Of a DNA stretch of 64,000 nucleotides, positions 1 through 11,244 are shown in pieces (position 1 is the first letter of the stretch; each line of letters begins with the position of its first letter). The DNA comes from Ligustrum vulgare. Lineage: Eukaryota; Streptophyta; Magnoliopsida; Lamiales; Oleaceae. Below the pieces are notes generated by a model. The model was not told where the DNA came from. It saw only the letters and a program-made list of their open reading frames with translations, and did no database searches. Position numbers and translations under genes: made by a program. Where the stretch lies: positions 23,442,139 to 23,506,138 of the forward strand of contig OY743168.1 of the NCBI GenBank assembly GCA_963555705.1. The letters are read 5' to 3'.

Positions 1-466
1 TTCGAGAGAGGCCTGCGTTCTGATATCAGGCAGATTGTTGGCTCACATGAACTACCCACCTACCGAGAAGTTGTGAAGAAAGCTCAGGCTGTGGCTTATG
101 CTGGTGCAAAGATTGGCACCCAACGCAATCGGAACAATCAAGGGCATCAAGGTAAACTGAAATGGCATGGTCATAATCAGAAGAGGAACCAGAATTTCAA
201 CAAGAGATAGAATACAGGACCTAGCAGAGGTCAGGTGGCCAGTTTCCTCCCACCATGTCCGAAGTTCCAGAAGACACACAAAGGAGAATGCCTCTTTGGC
301 AACAGAGTTGTTTGTTATCGATGTGGCCAACCGGGCCACTTTGCTCGAGATTGCAACACAGCACCAGCTCAAGGCTCGGACCAGAAGGAGAAAATAGACC
401 AGAACAGGAAAGGGAAGGCTAGAGTATTTGCAATGGACGCCGTTGAGAACTCCGACGTGATTGTAG
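1..466 (+). pseudogene. gag C-terminal fragment with CCHC zinc knuckle
   Basis: Frame 1 from the first base reads as the end of a chromovirus gag, with a basic, Gln/Asn-rich linker. A TAG stop at 208-210 interrupts it. After the stop, around 313-355, a classic zinc knuckle is visible (CYRCGQPGHFARDC), which in gag binds the packaged RNA. The frame then runs through a Lys/Arg-rich stretch to about 466, where a candidate intron begins. If that intron is not removed, the frame ends at a TAG at 481-483. The N-terminal capsid part is outside the window. Confidence 0.8.
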
Positions 467-557
467 GTATACCATTATTTTAGCATACATATACCTATAT
501 TACTTAATTTCATGTATCATGCTTTGCTCGAATTAATAATATGAACGACGATAATAG
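467..557 (+). other. candidate 91-nt GT-AG intron or insertion between gag and protease
   Basis: This AT-rich stretch starts GTATACC, ends GATAATAG and carries stops in frame. Removing it would join the gag frame to the protease frame with no gap relative to the usual clade wording: the flanking residues are NSDVIV on the left and [12 protein letters not shown] on the right. A spliceosomal intron is one reading. A random insertion that happens to be flanked by GT and AG is the other. The polypyrimidine tract is weak. Confidence 0.4.
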
Positions 558-3500
558 GCATTTTATCTGTTTCTGGTATTCCCGTATATGTCCTAATAGA
601 TTCGGGTGCTACACATTCATTTATTTCCGACTCATGCTTAACTAGATTAAATTTAGTGGGAGAGACAACTGGTAGCATGCTTGAAGTGAGCTTACCGTCA
701 GGAAAAATTCTTGATACTAATAGGATAGTCAAGTCTGTACGAATAGATTTCGATGGGATAGTGCTTGAAGCAGACCTGAATATTATTCCGATGAAGGACT
801 TTGACATTATCCTAGGAATGGACTGGCTGAGTTCTAACCATGTCGCGATCATGTGCCATGAGAAAGAAGTAGTATTTCAGAAGAATGGGGATGAGGTGTT
901 CAGATTTTACGGTTCGAAGGTTAAAGCACTCCCTCCCCTTATCTCGGCTATGCAAGCCGAAAAGATGATTGCCAAGGGAAACTGTCAGAGTTATCTAGTT
1001 AACCTCCAAGGAAATCCTGCCGAGGAAATCAAATTGGAGTCAGTGCGAGTTGTGTGTGACTTTCAAGATGTATTTCTAGAAGACCTATCTGGTACTCCGC
1101 CTGATAGGCAAGTAGAATTTGCTATTGACTTGGTGCCAGGAGCTGCCCCTGTTTCTAAAGCCCCGTATCGTATGGCACCGAAAGAATTGCAAGAATTGAA
1201 GGTCCAACTGGAAGAATTACTAGAGAAGGGCTTTATTAGGCCAAGTGTGTCCCCGTGGGGAGCACCTATGCTATTTGTGAAGAAGAAGGATGGCAGTATG
1301 AGAATGTGCATTGACTATCGGGAATTGAACAAGTTGACGATAAAGAACAAGTACCCCCTGCCTAGAATCGAAGATTTGTTCGATCAACTGAAAGGATCTG
1401 CGGTATTTTCAAAGATGTACTTAAGGACCGGTTACCATCAATTGAAGATCAAGTCTGCGGATCTACAAAAGACAGCGTTTAGGACTCAATATGGACACTA
1501 TGAGTTCACGGTGATGCCATTCGGTCTTACGAACGCACCTGCAGTATTTATGGACTTGATGAACCGGGTTTTCCATCAGTACCTGGATAAGTTTGTTATT
1601 GTCTTCATCGACGATATTCTAGTCTATTCTAAAGATTCACAACAGGATGCGGAACATTTGAGAATTGTGTTGGAGACACTACGGGCAGAAAAGTTATACG
1701 CCAAATTTAAGAAATGTGAATTTTGGCTTGAGAAGATAGGCTTTCTGGGTCATATTTTTACAATCAATGGCATCGAAGTTGATCCGTCAAAGGTAGAGAC
1801 AGTGAGTAATTGGACTACGCCAGCGAATGCTGGTGATGTAAGAAGCTTTTTGGGACTAGCTGGATATTACCGACGATTTATAGAGGGTTTCTCTAAGATA
1901 GAGGGTCCCATGACTCAGTTGACACGGAAAGGTGTAAAATTTCTGTGGATAGAGCAGTGTGAACGAAGTTTCCAGGAATTGAAGAATAGACTGGTTTCAG
2001 CCCTAGTGTTAGCAGTGCCGGATGGATCTGAGGGTTTTGTGATATACAGCGATGCCTCGAAACATGGATTATGATGTGTGTTGATGCAGAAAGGTAAAGT
2101 GATTGCCTATGCTCCGAGACAATTGAAGCCATATGAGAAAAACTACCCGACGCATGATCTAGAACTGGCAGCCGTTGTACACGCTCTTAAGATTTGGCGA
2201 CATTATTTATATGGGAGTAAATGCGAGATTTACACCGACCATAAAATCCTCAAGTATTTCTTCACCTAGAAGGAATTGAACATGAGACAGCGTCGATGGA
2301 TGGAACTAGTGAAGGATTGTGATTGTACTATTCTTTATCAACCAGGTAAGGCTAATAAGGTTGCATACGCACTAAGCAGGAAGAATGTGGGTCAATTATC
2401 AGCTTTGGGAACAATACAAGAACAGTTGATTCGGGATTTTCAGAACTTGAGAATTGAAGTGAGAAACCCAGAAATCCACAGTTCTAGCAGATTGACAAAT
2501 TTAACAGTTAAGCTAGATTTGAGAAGCAGAATTGTGATGGCTCAGGAAAGCGATAAGTTTTTGGAAAAGATCAAAGCTGAAATTGGAACTGGCAAAAGAG
2601 CAGCTTTTGAAATCGGAATTGATAAGGCACTATTATTCAAGGGTCGCCCGTGTGTACCGAAAGATGATCAGATCAGGAATGAAATATTGAGGGAAGCCCA
2701 CTCAGCTCCATATGCAGCTCATCCAAGAGGAACAAAGATGTACCGAGATTTGCGTACCACATTCTGGTGGAGGAATATGAAAGGGTGTATTGCCAAGTTC
2801 GTCTCACGATGCATGACTTGCCAGTAGGTCAAGGCTGAACATCAGAGACCGTCAGGACTGCTAAATCCTTTAGACATTCCAGAATGGAAATGGGAGAAAA
2901 TTTCCATGGATTTCGTAACAGGCTTACCAAGAACAGTGAGGGGACATGACGCCATCTGGGTTATTGTGGACCGACTTACAAAGTCAGCCCATTTTCTTCC
3001 AGTACGGATGACTCTCAATATAGATCACTTAGCCCAGATTTATATCAGGGAGATAGTTCGACTTCACGGGGTTCCAGCGTCTATTGTTTCAGACAGGGAT
3101 ACGAGATTCACTTCGAGATTTTAGAAGAGCTTACACACGGCTATGGGGACTAAATTAAATTTTAGTACCGCTTACCACCCGCAGACATACGGGCAGTCTG
3201 AATGCACCATTCAGAATTTAGAGGATATGCTTAGAGCCTATGTTCTGGACCTAAGTGGCAATTGGGAAACTCACTTGCCATTGGTGGAGTTTGCTTACAA
3301 TAACAGTTTTCAGGCTACCATTGGTATGGCACCGTATGAAGCACTGTATGGGCGAAGATGTCAATCGCCGGTATATTGGGATAAGGTTGGTGAGAGAAAG
3401 TTATTGGGTCCCGAATTAATTGAAAAGACCTTAGAGACTATCGAGAAAATCAGATTGCGAATTAAAGCTGCCCAGGACAGACAGAAAAGTTATGCTGATC

Positions 3501-3997
3501 AGAGAAGAAAAGACTTGGAGTTCGAGATTGGAGAGAGAGTGTTTCTGAAAATCTCTCCTATGAAGGGCACTATTCGTTTTGGCAAGAAAGGGAAATTAAG
3601 GCCTCGATTTATCGGACCTTTTGAAATATTGGAGAAAGTAGATAATGTGGCTTATCGTCTAGCATTGCCACCCGAACTCTCGGCTATACACAATGTTTTT
3701 CACGTCTCCTTATTGAGAAAGTATGTTCAAGATCCCAGTCACGTGGTGAACTTTCAGTCAATCCCAATTCAGAAGAATCTATCTTCTGAAGAGGCACCCA
3801 TGTGCATCATCGATAGAAAAGTCCATGTCCTAAGAAGTAAAGAAATTTCACTAGTCAAAGTTCAGTGGGGTAGACATAGTAGCGATGAGGCTACATGGGA
3901 AAAAGAAGAAGAAATTCTGGCCAAGTATCCAGATATTTTAGACCAAGTAAGTTTTAAATTTCGAGGACGAGATTATTTTAAGGTGGTAGGGTTGTAG
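558..3997 (+). pseudogene. chromovirus pol: protease, RT, RNase H, integrase, chromodomain (stops)
   Basis: Domains in order: aspartic protease with [10 protein letters not shown] near 590-625 and DIILGMDWL near 806-830; reverse transcriptase about 1080-1900, with the catalytic FIDDILVYS at about 1605-1631; RNase H about 2035-2350 ([13 protein letters not shown]); integrase with an HHCC zinc-binding segment at 2690-2827, a catalytic core starting MDFVTGLP and including SDRDTRF, and a GPF-type tail near 3600-3660; chromodomain about 3795-3940 (KVQWGRHSSDEATWE). In-frame stops lie at 2072-2074 (TGA), 2267-2269, 2825-2827 and 3122-3124 (all TAG). The catalytic motifs are still recognisable, so decay is by point mutation rather than deletion. 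The last stop codon lies three bases inside the LTR start. Confidence 0.9.
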
Positions 3998-5213
3998 CGA
4001 CCGGGAATTTTCGTTTCTTTCTAAATAAAATATTTTTAGAACTTTAAATACGCGTCACTACAACTTTTTCCATTTAATTCAATGGAGTGTTCGTCTAGCC
4101 AAATTATAAATGAAATTAAATTAATTTCCATCGTAATTAAATTTCTGAATTTTATTTAAAATATTCCAATGTCATCATTTAAAATCTTAATTCAAATTGT
4201 AATGATTTTAAGTCCAAATTTCAATTAGTTCGGGTCCATATTATTTCGACCCAACCCAAATTCCTTAGCCTCAATGTCTTACACTACAATATTTTACACG
4301 TTTTCCTTCTTCCCCAAAATTCTTCCACTTTTAAAAATGTCAAGTTCTAACTCCCATGGAATGATGCTGAATTTCCAATAATTCCACCTCCACACTCCCT
4401 GATCCTCTCCCTCATTTCCCTAAATAACAATTTCAATTTGTGGTAAATTCCTGAAATCCATCCTCAATCAGCAAACAACCGCAGCTTACCAATATTCAGC
4501 TGAACCAACAGTAACATATAGCCCATTTTTCCCTCCCACACGAACTCACCCCAAGCCAAACGATCTTCTGGTATAGTTTTCTCTCCTACTCTACTGAAAT
4601 GGTTTCACAACACCACCACAACCAGCCTCCTCCATCTCTCCCAGTCGAACCCAACGCCTGCAACCCCACACTACAGCACCGAACCACCCCCATCACCCAA
4701 ACTCCCAAGCAACTGCCCAATCGACCGTGAACCAAACCGACCTCCATCACGCCCCCTCCTCTCAAACCGACCGCAACCACGCCACTGAACGACCACCACA
4801 GTCGCCACCAAACCACCCGCAACCAGTCACCACCACTTGAACCGAAACCACCACTCGACCTCAAATCCAAGACAAATCCCCAAATAAAAAAATCCAAAAC
4901 AGATCCCACAAACATACCTCAATCCCAGACACTACTGTCGCCGGAAATACCCAAGAAATTCGAGCCTCCAAGCCTCGGTTCTCGAACCCCAGAACCCACC
5001 CCAAAAAGGGACATAAAATTCATCTTCTCCACTGCCTGCACACACATACCGCTCACCCATGCTCCTCGCCCCTTCTCTTTTCTATGCTCTCTCACTCGGT
5101 TCCGGCTTTGAGAGAGAAATGAGGATGTTAATTTTATTTTATTTAGTTTAAGTTTTGTAAATTTCCCTTTTAAACCCCCAAATTTCCGAATGAATGTTTT
5201 AGTCATTTCGTTC

Positions 5214-5995
5214 TGATGAGAATCGGGAAAGTCAAACCTCCATGTACGTGCCCGTGGGACCCATGACGAGATCCGAAGTTGAAGAGGTTCAAGATTCGAG
5301 ACTAAACAATGTGAATAAATCAAGAAAAGCAAGTCGAGAATCAAGTTGGAGCCAAAAAGAAGAAAAAATTGGAATCAGCCAATTTCGGTCGACCGAAAAT
5401 CATTCCGGTCGACCGAAACTCTGCAGAGGAATTTTGATCCAGCCTCAGTCACTTTCGGATGAGTGGCGGTCGACCGAAAGTCCAGTTTCGGTCGACCCAT
5501 AGATCGACCGAAATAATTTCGGTCGACCAATTCGGTCGACCGAAACACCTCATTTTTCAAAAAAACGGGGTTTTCTTGCAATTTCCACAAAAACGGGGTT
5601 TTTCTTGTAAATACCGAAATTGCACATTTTTCCCATTTTGTACCTTTTATACACATTTCTTGTTCATTTGTAAGATAACTTGGTTGTTCATTGAAGCTTG
5701 GTCTTAAGAGAGACTCCTTGAGGTAAGGTTAACCTCCTTTGTTCTTGTATTATCTTTGGAATTTCTTCAACTAAATCTAGGGTATTATTATTCTTGTGTT
5801 TGTTGTTGATTTCCGCCACCTTGGAATTTGTTTATTTCTTTCCATTGGGTTAGGGTTTGTTAATCCTTGAATTTTGGGTTAGAATTAAACTTGGGTTAAG
5901 GTGTTTATCCATTTATTTACCACTTTAGCTTTCTTGGGTTGGTATTAAAACTGTTGTGGGAATTTTCGGTCAACGCACCGAAGGGGTTCGCATCA
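5214..5995 (+). repeat. 5' LTR of nested element 1
   Basis: The 782-bp repeat begins TGATG and ends CATCA, a perfect 5-bp inverted repeat. By eye it is about 99% identical to the 5' LTR of nested element 2 (8693-9474), differing at roughly eight positions. A cluster of GGTCGACC palindromes lies at 5383-5546. The small open frames on both strands here exist because of these palindromes and are not taken as genes. Confidence 0.9.
5383..5546. promoter_or_regulatory. palindrome cluster with TTTCGGTCGACCGAAA core in the LTR
   Basis: Seven copies or half-decayed copies of CGGTCGACCG lie within 164 bp. The first is the full 16-bp perfect palindrome TTTCGGTCGACCGAAA at 5383-5398. Equivalent clusters occur at 8862-9025 (seven) and 13380-13499 (four), with three looser copies at 7891-7941. 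Position inside the U3/R part of an LTR and repetition suggest a transcription-factor site array or RNA hairpins. That role is inferred. Confidence 0.6.
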
Positions 5996-5997
5996 TT

Positions 5998-6009
5998 TGG
6001 TATCAGAGC
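5998..6009 (+). other. primer binding site of nested element 1
   Basis: TGGTATCAGAGC lies two bases after the LTR end. It is the usual complement of the 3' end of initiator methionine tRNA that primes minus-strand synthesis in many plant LTR retrotransposons. Confidence 0.9.
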
Positions 6010-6441
6010 TTGGCTCTAATTTGGTAAATCTATCCTTTAAATTTCTTGTTATTCTTGTTAAAATTAAGAAGATATTGATGTTCTTGAGCTTTGTTGACTT
6101 CCTACACCTTGGGTATTTTGATTGTTATCATTGTTGAGTTTTTTGGGGAATTTCACCATATTCATACACTTGAATTCCTATGCCATTTAAAGTTTGTATA
6201 CCAAGTGTTTGATAAATTGCCCCAAAGAAAACTTTCATGTTAGAAACTTATTTTCTCTACACCAAACACTTCCTTGGTAATTCTTTGTTCTTTGTCAAGC
6301 CTTTGTGACCTTGTGCTATTAAAAATTTGTCATACAAATTCCTAGCCATCTCTTGCATCCTAGCAAGTAAAGAAAATTCCATTACTTGGAGAATTGAGTG
6401 AAACACGAGTGAAATGAATTCTTTGTGAGGACACTCCACAC

Positions 6442-7512
6442 TTGCACAACATGATCCATCCAAGTACTCCAAGTGAGCAAAACTCTAATGCTCAAACTCA
6501 AGACTTGCGTGAGATGTTGCAAACTCTTTCAACCACTTTTACTAAGCAAGTAGAGGACATCGAAGGGAGGTTGGATAGATTGGAGGCAAGGAGAGGAATC
6601 CCATTACTAAGGAGTAATAGAAAAGTTAGGGACGAGTTTGATGATGATGGGGGTATGGAACAAAAGTGGAACATGGGTAGGAGTAGAAGAGAGAGGTGTG
6701 ATAGGGAGTTTGATAGGAGGCTTGATCGAGGTCATGTAAGGAAGCATAAGGGTAGGGATGGGATGGATGAAAATATTGATAGTGTAGAAATCAAGAGTCC
6801 ATCATCCAATGGGAAGAATGATCCTATGTTGGACTTTAAGAAGCAAATAAAAATTTTAGAAGAAAAGTTCATTGCATGGGATTGTAAATATAATGTTGGA
6901 ATGCAAAAGGGGAGTGATAATGAGGTTGAAGTTAAATTGCAAGAAGTGCCCTGGGGTAAGGAAGTTGAGAAGAAGGAGGGAGACATGAAGATTGGAGTAG
7001 TTGAACAAACTCCAACTTTTCATATGGATGATAAAAAATTTGTTGAGGGGGTGCATGAACTTACCAATGTAGAGGGGGTTGTTGAGAGTAAAAATGTGGG
7101 AGAGTTGATTAAAAGTGTGGGGGAAGTGAATGAACATGGAAATAAAAAATTTGAGGTGTTGGATGAGCAAGAGGACGAGAAGAAGATAGGAGGTGAAATG
7201 AAGAGCCTCGTTGTTGAATTTGATGGAGTGGTGGTGACTCCCCATGAATACAAGGATCCGTACCTTGTACATGGAGAAACTAACATTTCCCACCCCATTT
7301 TACTTAAGTATATTTTTCAGGATAATTGCACTTTGGACTTTGGACCACACCACATATGTCCAAAGGAGTTTATGATTCGATCATTCCACATCTCCAAATT
7401 TTTTAAGTATTATTGGTTGATCAAGTTACATGGAGGCCATAATTTTCCTTTTGATCCAGGAGGTGCAATGAAGCATCATGAACAAACCTATGATTCGGGA
7501 CGAATCACCTGA
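6442..7512 (+). CDS. degenerate gag-like protein of nested element 1 (356 aa)
   Basis: The frame is open for 356 residues and very rich in Lys, Glu, Asp and Arg. The N-terminus (QTQDLREMLQTLSTT) matches that of the element 2 protein (QTQDLKYLLENLSTT). Around residues 110-140 the wording MDENIDSVEIKSP...GKNDP recalls the start of the capsid in plant Ty3 gag. Beyond that the capsid is not recognisable and there is no zinc knuckle. The last 80 residues have no recognised similarity. A second frame just before the 3' LTR (DESPEEGGYDEN) is a remnant of the usual pol tail. It may be translated, but no function can be assigned. Confidence 0.5.
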   Translation: MHNMIHPSTPSEQNSNAQTQDLREMLQTLSTTFTKQVEDIEGRLDRLEARRGIPLLRSNRKVRDEFDDDGGMEQKWNMGRSRRERCDREFDRRLDRGHVRKHKGRDGMDENIDSVEIKSPSSNGKNDPMLDFKKQIKILEEKFIAWDCKYNVGMQKGSDNEVEVKLQEVPWGKEVEKKEGDMKIGVVEQTPTFHMDDKKFVEGVHELTNVEGVVESKNVGELIKSVGEVNEHGNKKFEVLDEQEDEKKIGGEMKSLVVEFDGVVVTPHEYKDPYLVHGETNISHPILLKYIFQDNCTLDFGPHHICPKEFMIRSFHISKFFKYYWLIKLHGGHNFPFDPGGAMKHHEQTYDSGRIT

Positions 7513-7524
7513 AGAAGGAGGGTA

Positions 7525-8346
7525 TGATGAGAATCATAGGAGGCTCGACAAAGAAAAATCAATAAATCGAGCCAAACAAATTTTGAGTACATTTTGAAGG
7601 ACTCCCGAAGCATAAAAGAATAGTATTCAAGGCTTAAACAAGAGATCAAGTCAAGAAAAGAAGTCAAGAATCAAATTGGGAGCAAAGACATGAGGATTGG
7701 ATCAAGTCTGAGATTCAATCGAAGTTTTGAATTAGACAAAGTCCGAATTTGAGGTTAACTATTTCTGGAATAATTGTATCTCTTTTCTTCTAGTGTTCAG
7801 ATCATTTTGAATCGTGTCAATCGAATATCGGGATCAAAAGTTATGATCAAAATACTGAAGAGGGCGCTTGCAGTCAATTTCTGTTGACAATTTTCGGTCG
7901 ACCGAAATGGAGTTCGGTTGACCATTTGGGTCGACCGAAAGTTACTGAAACATTCAAAAATGCGCGTTTTCTATTGTTTTTCATATTTTCTTTATTTTTC
8001 TTTCATATTTGTATTATTAATACTCATTTTCTTTAAAACCCTACAAGTTATAATGTATGAACAATGCAGCCTCTTTGGAGAGCATTTGTGAGGTAAAATT
8101 CCTCAACTTAATCTTGTTTCTCTTTTGAGAAATTATGCTCAACTTCATGTGGATTTAATGAATCTTGTGTTGTTGGAAAAAATCTATGAACTTGTTTATT
8201 TCTTTCCATTGGGTTAATGATTATTCCTTGGAATTTTGGTTAGAGTAAGCTTGGGTTTATGTTTATTTTACCACTTTAGCTTTCTTGGGTTTTGTATTAA
8301 ATTGTTGTGGGAATTTTAGGTCAACACACCAAAGGGGTTCCCATCA
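7525..8346 (+). repeat. 3' LTR of nested element 1 (diverged type)
   Basis: It begins TGATGAGAATC after the purine tract GAAGAAGGAGGG and ends CCCATCA. The last 150 bases align with the other LTRs (CACTTTAGCTTTCTTGGGTT and onward), but the first 600 are mostly different. It retains only three GGTCGACC-type motifs, one mutated to GGTTGACC. It is not the sister of the 5' LTR at 5214-5995 in any simple way. Confidence 0.8.
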
Positions 8347-8692
8347 CGTTCTTTAAAGCTTCAGTTTCGGCCCTTGTAAATTAAAATGTTTTAATTCTGT
8401 TCCAAAGACTTCGGTGCGTGACAGATCAGTCCTTGTATTCCTTAATTCCTACAATCAACTCCATTTCTTTCGAAAAGCCTAGTTCAGTCCCTAAACTTTT
8501 AAAATTCATTTTTCTCAAAACTCCTATCTAGCCCTCAAACTTTATTTTTGTCACGTTTAAATCTTTAAATCTCTAAAATACTAATTTAATTAATTTACTT
8601 TTTGACTAGACGAAGCAGTTGGTGATTTGAGAAGCTGACGTACTATTCCCGCTCCGATTTTTTAGAACTCGTAAAGTTTGAGGTAGACTCCC

Positions 8693-9474
8693 TGATGAGA
8701 ATCGGGAAAGTCAAACCTCGATGTACGTGCCCGTGGGACCCATGACGAGATCCGAAGTTGAAGAGGTTCAAGATTCGAGGCTAAACAATGTGAATAAATC
8801 AAGAAAAGCAAGTCGAGAATCAAGTTGGAGCAAAAAAGAAGAAGAAATTGGAATCAGCCAATTTCGGTCGACCGAAAATCATTCCGGTCGACCGAAACTC
8901 TGCAGAGGAATTTTGATCCAGCCTCAGTCACTTTCGGATGAGTGGCGGTCGACCGAAAGTCCAGTTTCGGTCGACCCATAGATCGACCGAAATAATTTCG
9001 GTCGACCAATTCGGTCGACTGAAACACCTCATTTTTAAAAAAAACGGGGTTTTCTTGCAATTTCCACAAAAACGGGGTTTTTCTTGTAAATACCGAAATT
9101 GCACATTTTTCCCATTTTGTACCTTTTATACACATTTCTTGTTCATTTGTAAGATAACTTGGTTGTTCATTGAAGCTTGGTCTTAAGAGAGACTCCTTGA
9201 GGTAAGGTTAACCTCCTTTGTTCTTGTATTATCTTTGGAATTTCTTCAACTAAATCTAGGGTATTATTATTCTTGTGTTTGTTGTTGATTTCCGCCATCT
9301 TGGAATTTGTTTATTTCTTTCCATTGGGTTAGGGTTTGTTAATCCTTGAATTTTGGGTTAGAATTAAACTTGGGTTAAGGTGTTTATCCATTTATTTACC
9401 ACTTTAGCTTTCTTGGGTTGGTATTAAAACTGTTGTGGGAATTTTCGGTCAACGCACCGAAGGGGTTCGCATCA
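8693..9474 (+). repeat. 5' LTR of nested element 2
   Basis: The 782-bp LTR runs from TGATG to CATCA and has a seven-motif palindrome cluster at 8862-9025. It is nearly identical to 5214-5995. Compared with its own 3' LTR (13211-13921) it has two extra blocks, one inside the palindrome cluster and one around 9208-9242. Confidence 0.9.
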
Positions 9475-9476
9475 TT

Positions 9477-9488
9477 TGGTATCAGAGC
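9477..9488 (+). other. primer binding site of nested element 2
   Basis: TGGTATCAGAGC follows the LTR by two bases, the same as in nested element 1. Confidence 0.9.
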
Positions 9489-10329
9489 TTGGCTCTAATT
9501 TGGTAAACCTATCTTTACTTTCTTGTTGTTGTTCTTGGCATTGTGAAAAAAAAATCCGAAAATTGGAAAAAAAATTGGGGAAAATTGATATGCTCATGTG
9601 TATTGTTGATTCTATGTATTGGGTATATTGATTGTGAGTTTGTTGGGGGAATTTCATATTCATTCACTACAAAACCTACACTTTCCAAATTGTGTATTCA
9701 AAGTGTTTGATAAATGTCCCAATGAAAATTACTACATTAATGCTTTGTTGTTCAATGCCCATATATTGCTAATTACTTGGGGCTATCCAATTCCCATCAT
9801 TGAGATTGTGTTATCAACATTTTATTCCATATATCACTTGCTTCATCTATTGGATAATTGTTGATCATTCACTTCTTGCCCCAATTGTGTTGTGGAAGTT
9901 TTCATATATCCACATTATCCACATTCAAGGTCATTCAAAAATTGAGTACAAGGTGTTTGATAAATCGCCTCATTCAAAATTTACACTCTATGTGCTTATT
10001 GCTCTACATATATGCCTTGTCTAATACTTGTGGTTTTTCAATCCCATTGTTGAAATTGTGATCCTAGCATCTTATCCCACATAGATATTGTTCCTTTTGA
10101 GTATAACAAGCACGTAAATTCTACTTGCTATTTGTGTCTACTTGTTCTAAATTCCTTCTTCCTTGTTGGTGATTTCTTTAACTCCACAAAAATTATACTT
10201 TGTGGTTTAGTTTATTACCTTTCTTGGAGAACTTGAGAAAGGAGATTTTGAGTGGAAAAAGGCAAGAGTGGTGAGTTCAATAGAGGGTAAAAACCAAATT
10301 TGAGTGAAACATGAGAGAAATATTTTCTT
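9489..10329. other. leader of nested element 2, no gene seen
   Basis: This AT-rich untranslated leader contains repeated phrases (for example AAGTGTTTGATAAATG and AAGGTGTTTGATAAATC, also seen near 6200 in element 1). Short open frames at 9619-10061 have no recognised similarity and are treated as chance. Confidence 0.5.
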
Positions 10330-11244
10330 GTGAGAACACTTTCACACTTGCACACCATGTCCATTTTCAATTCTCAAACTCAAGATTTGAAGTACTTGTT
10401 GGAAAATCTTTCAACCACCATGGCTAGACAAATGGAGAAAAGTGGGGGTGAGTTGGAAAATTTAGGGACAAGAGGGGAGAGTACATCAAATAGGGGAGAT
10501 GAAGAAATGATGTGTAGTAGAAGAAGGGTGAGGGATAAATTTGGGAACATTGTGTATAGGGATGGAAGTGGAAAACAAAATGGGAGTTTGAATAGGAAAA
10601 TTAGAAAGGATGCTTGGGATGATGAAAGGGATGGTGAACAAAATGGGAGTTTGAATAGGAAAATAAGAGAGTGGTTAGAAGGTAGGAGAAATGGAGTTGA
10701 TGAAAATATTGATAGTGCGAGAATGCAAAATTCATCACTCCATGGAACGGGTAGAAGTGGAGAAGTGGAAGAAGAATGGAGTATGAATAGGAGGAGAAGA
10801 GAATGGGTAGATAGGAGTGGATATGGAATTGATGATATTATTGATAAGGCAAAAATGAAAAGTCCATCATTCCATAGGAGGGGTGATAATGAGAAGGGAG
10901 TGTTGGAGATAAATGCTAGGCCACCACAATCTATGGCCCATACTAATGAGGTGGAGGAACATGGGAAGGATAATTTCTACACTAGGTGCCTAGTGAGTGA
11001 TAAACCGTGTAGTCTCATGATAGATGGGGAGATTGGCACTAATTTGGTGAGTGCTAGTAGAGTTGAGAAATTGGGGTTACCGGTTATGAAGCATCCTCAT
11101 CCCTATGTATTGCAAAGGTTGGGTGATGATGGGGGAGTGAGAGTGAGTGAACAAGTTCTTCTTGCCTTCAACATTGGATCCTATTGTGACCAAGTGATAT
11201 GTGATGTAGTTCCCATGCACACTACACACATCATTTTGGGGTGA
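10330..11244 (+). pseudogene. gag-like plus retropepsin-like fragment of nested element 2 (304 aa)
   Basis: The N-terminal half carries two or three diverged copies of a basic phrase (NGSLNRKIR...DENIDSARM), probably duplicated remains of the gag capsid start. From about residue 215 the protein reads like the aspartic protease of plant Ty3 elements: LMIDGEIGTNLVSASRVEKLGLP, then CDVVPMHTTHIILG at the end. In relatives the active-site region reads IDGGSCTN, so the Asp is kept but the following residues have changed. A stop directly follows ILG, and the following bases still encode the usual PW. Confidence 0.7.

Larger units (their letters stand above)
5214..8346 (+). mobile_element. nested non-autonomous LTR retrotransposon 1
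   Basis: It begins TGATGAG and ends CCATCA, and is flanked by the perfect 5-bp duplication CGTTC. Inside are a 5' LTR, a tRNA-Met-type primer binding site, one gag-derived reading frame and a purine tract before the 3' LTR. No protease, reverse transcriptase or integrase is visible, so it depends on another element for movement. The two LTRs are clearly different in sequence, unlike a normal pair. Confidence 0.85.

Noticed and set aside
1063..1311. Minus-strand open frames opposite pol and other conserved exons
   Set aside because: They are shadows of the real coding strand and have no similarity of their own.
4586..4915. 109-codon Gly/Val/Trp-rich open frame on the minus strand
   Set aside because: It is the complement of an ACC/CCA-rich part of the outer LTR. 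No domain is recognisable and composition bias explains the missing stops.
5383..5546. CRISPR-like repeat array
   Set aside because: Spacing is irregular, units are palindromes without unique spacers of even length, the genome is a plant, and the array lies in retrotransposon LTRs.
5242..5707. Open frames on both strands with RST/GRPK repeats in the LTR (also at 8721-9186 and 13211-13661)
   Set aside because: They arise because GGTCGACC palindromes read open in several frames. They lie in LTRs and shift with motif number. Only the short MYVPVGPMTRS part is a plausible pol tail.
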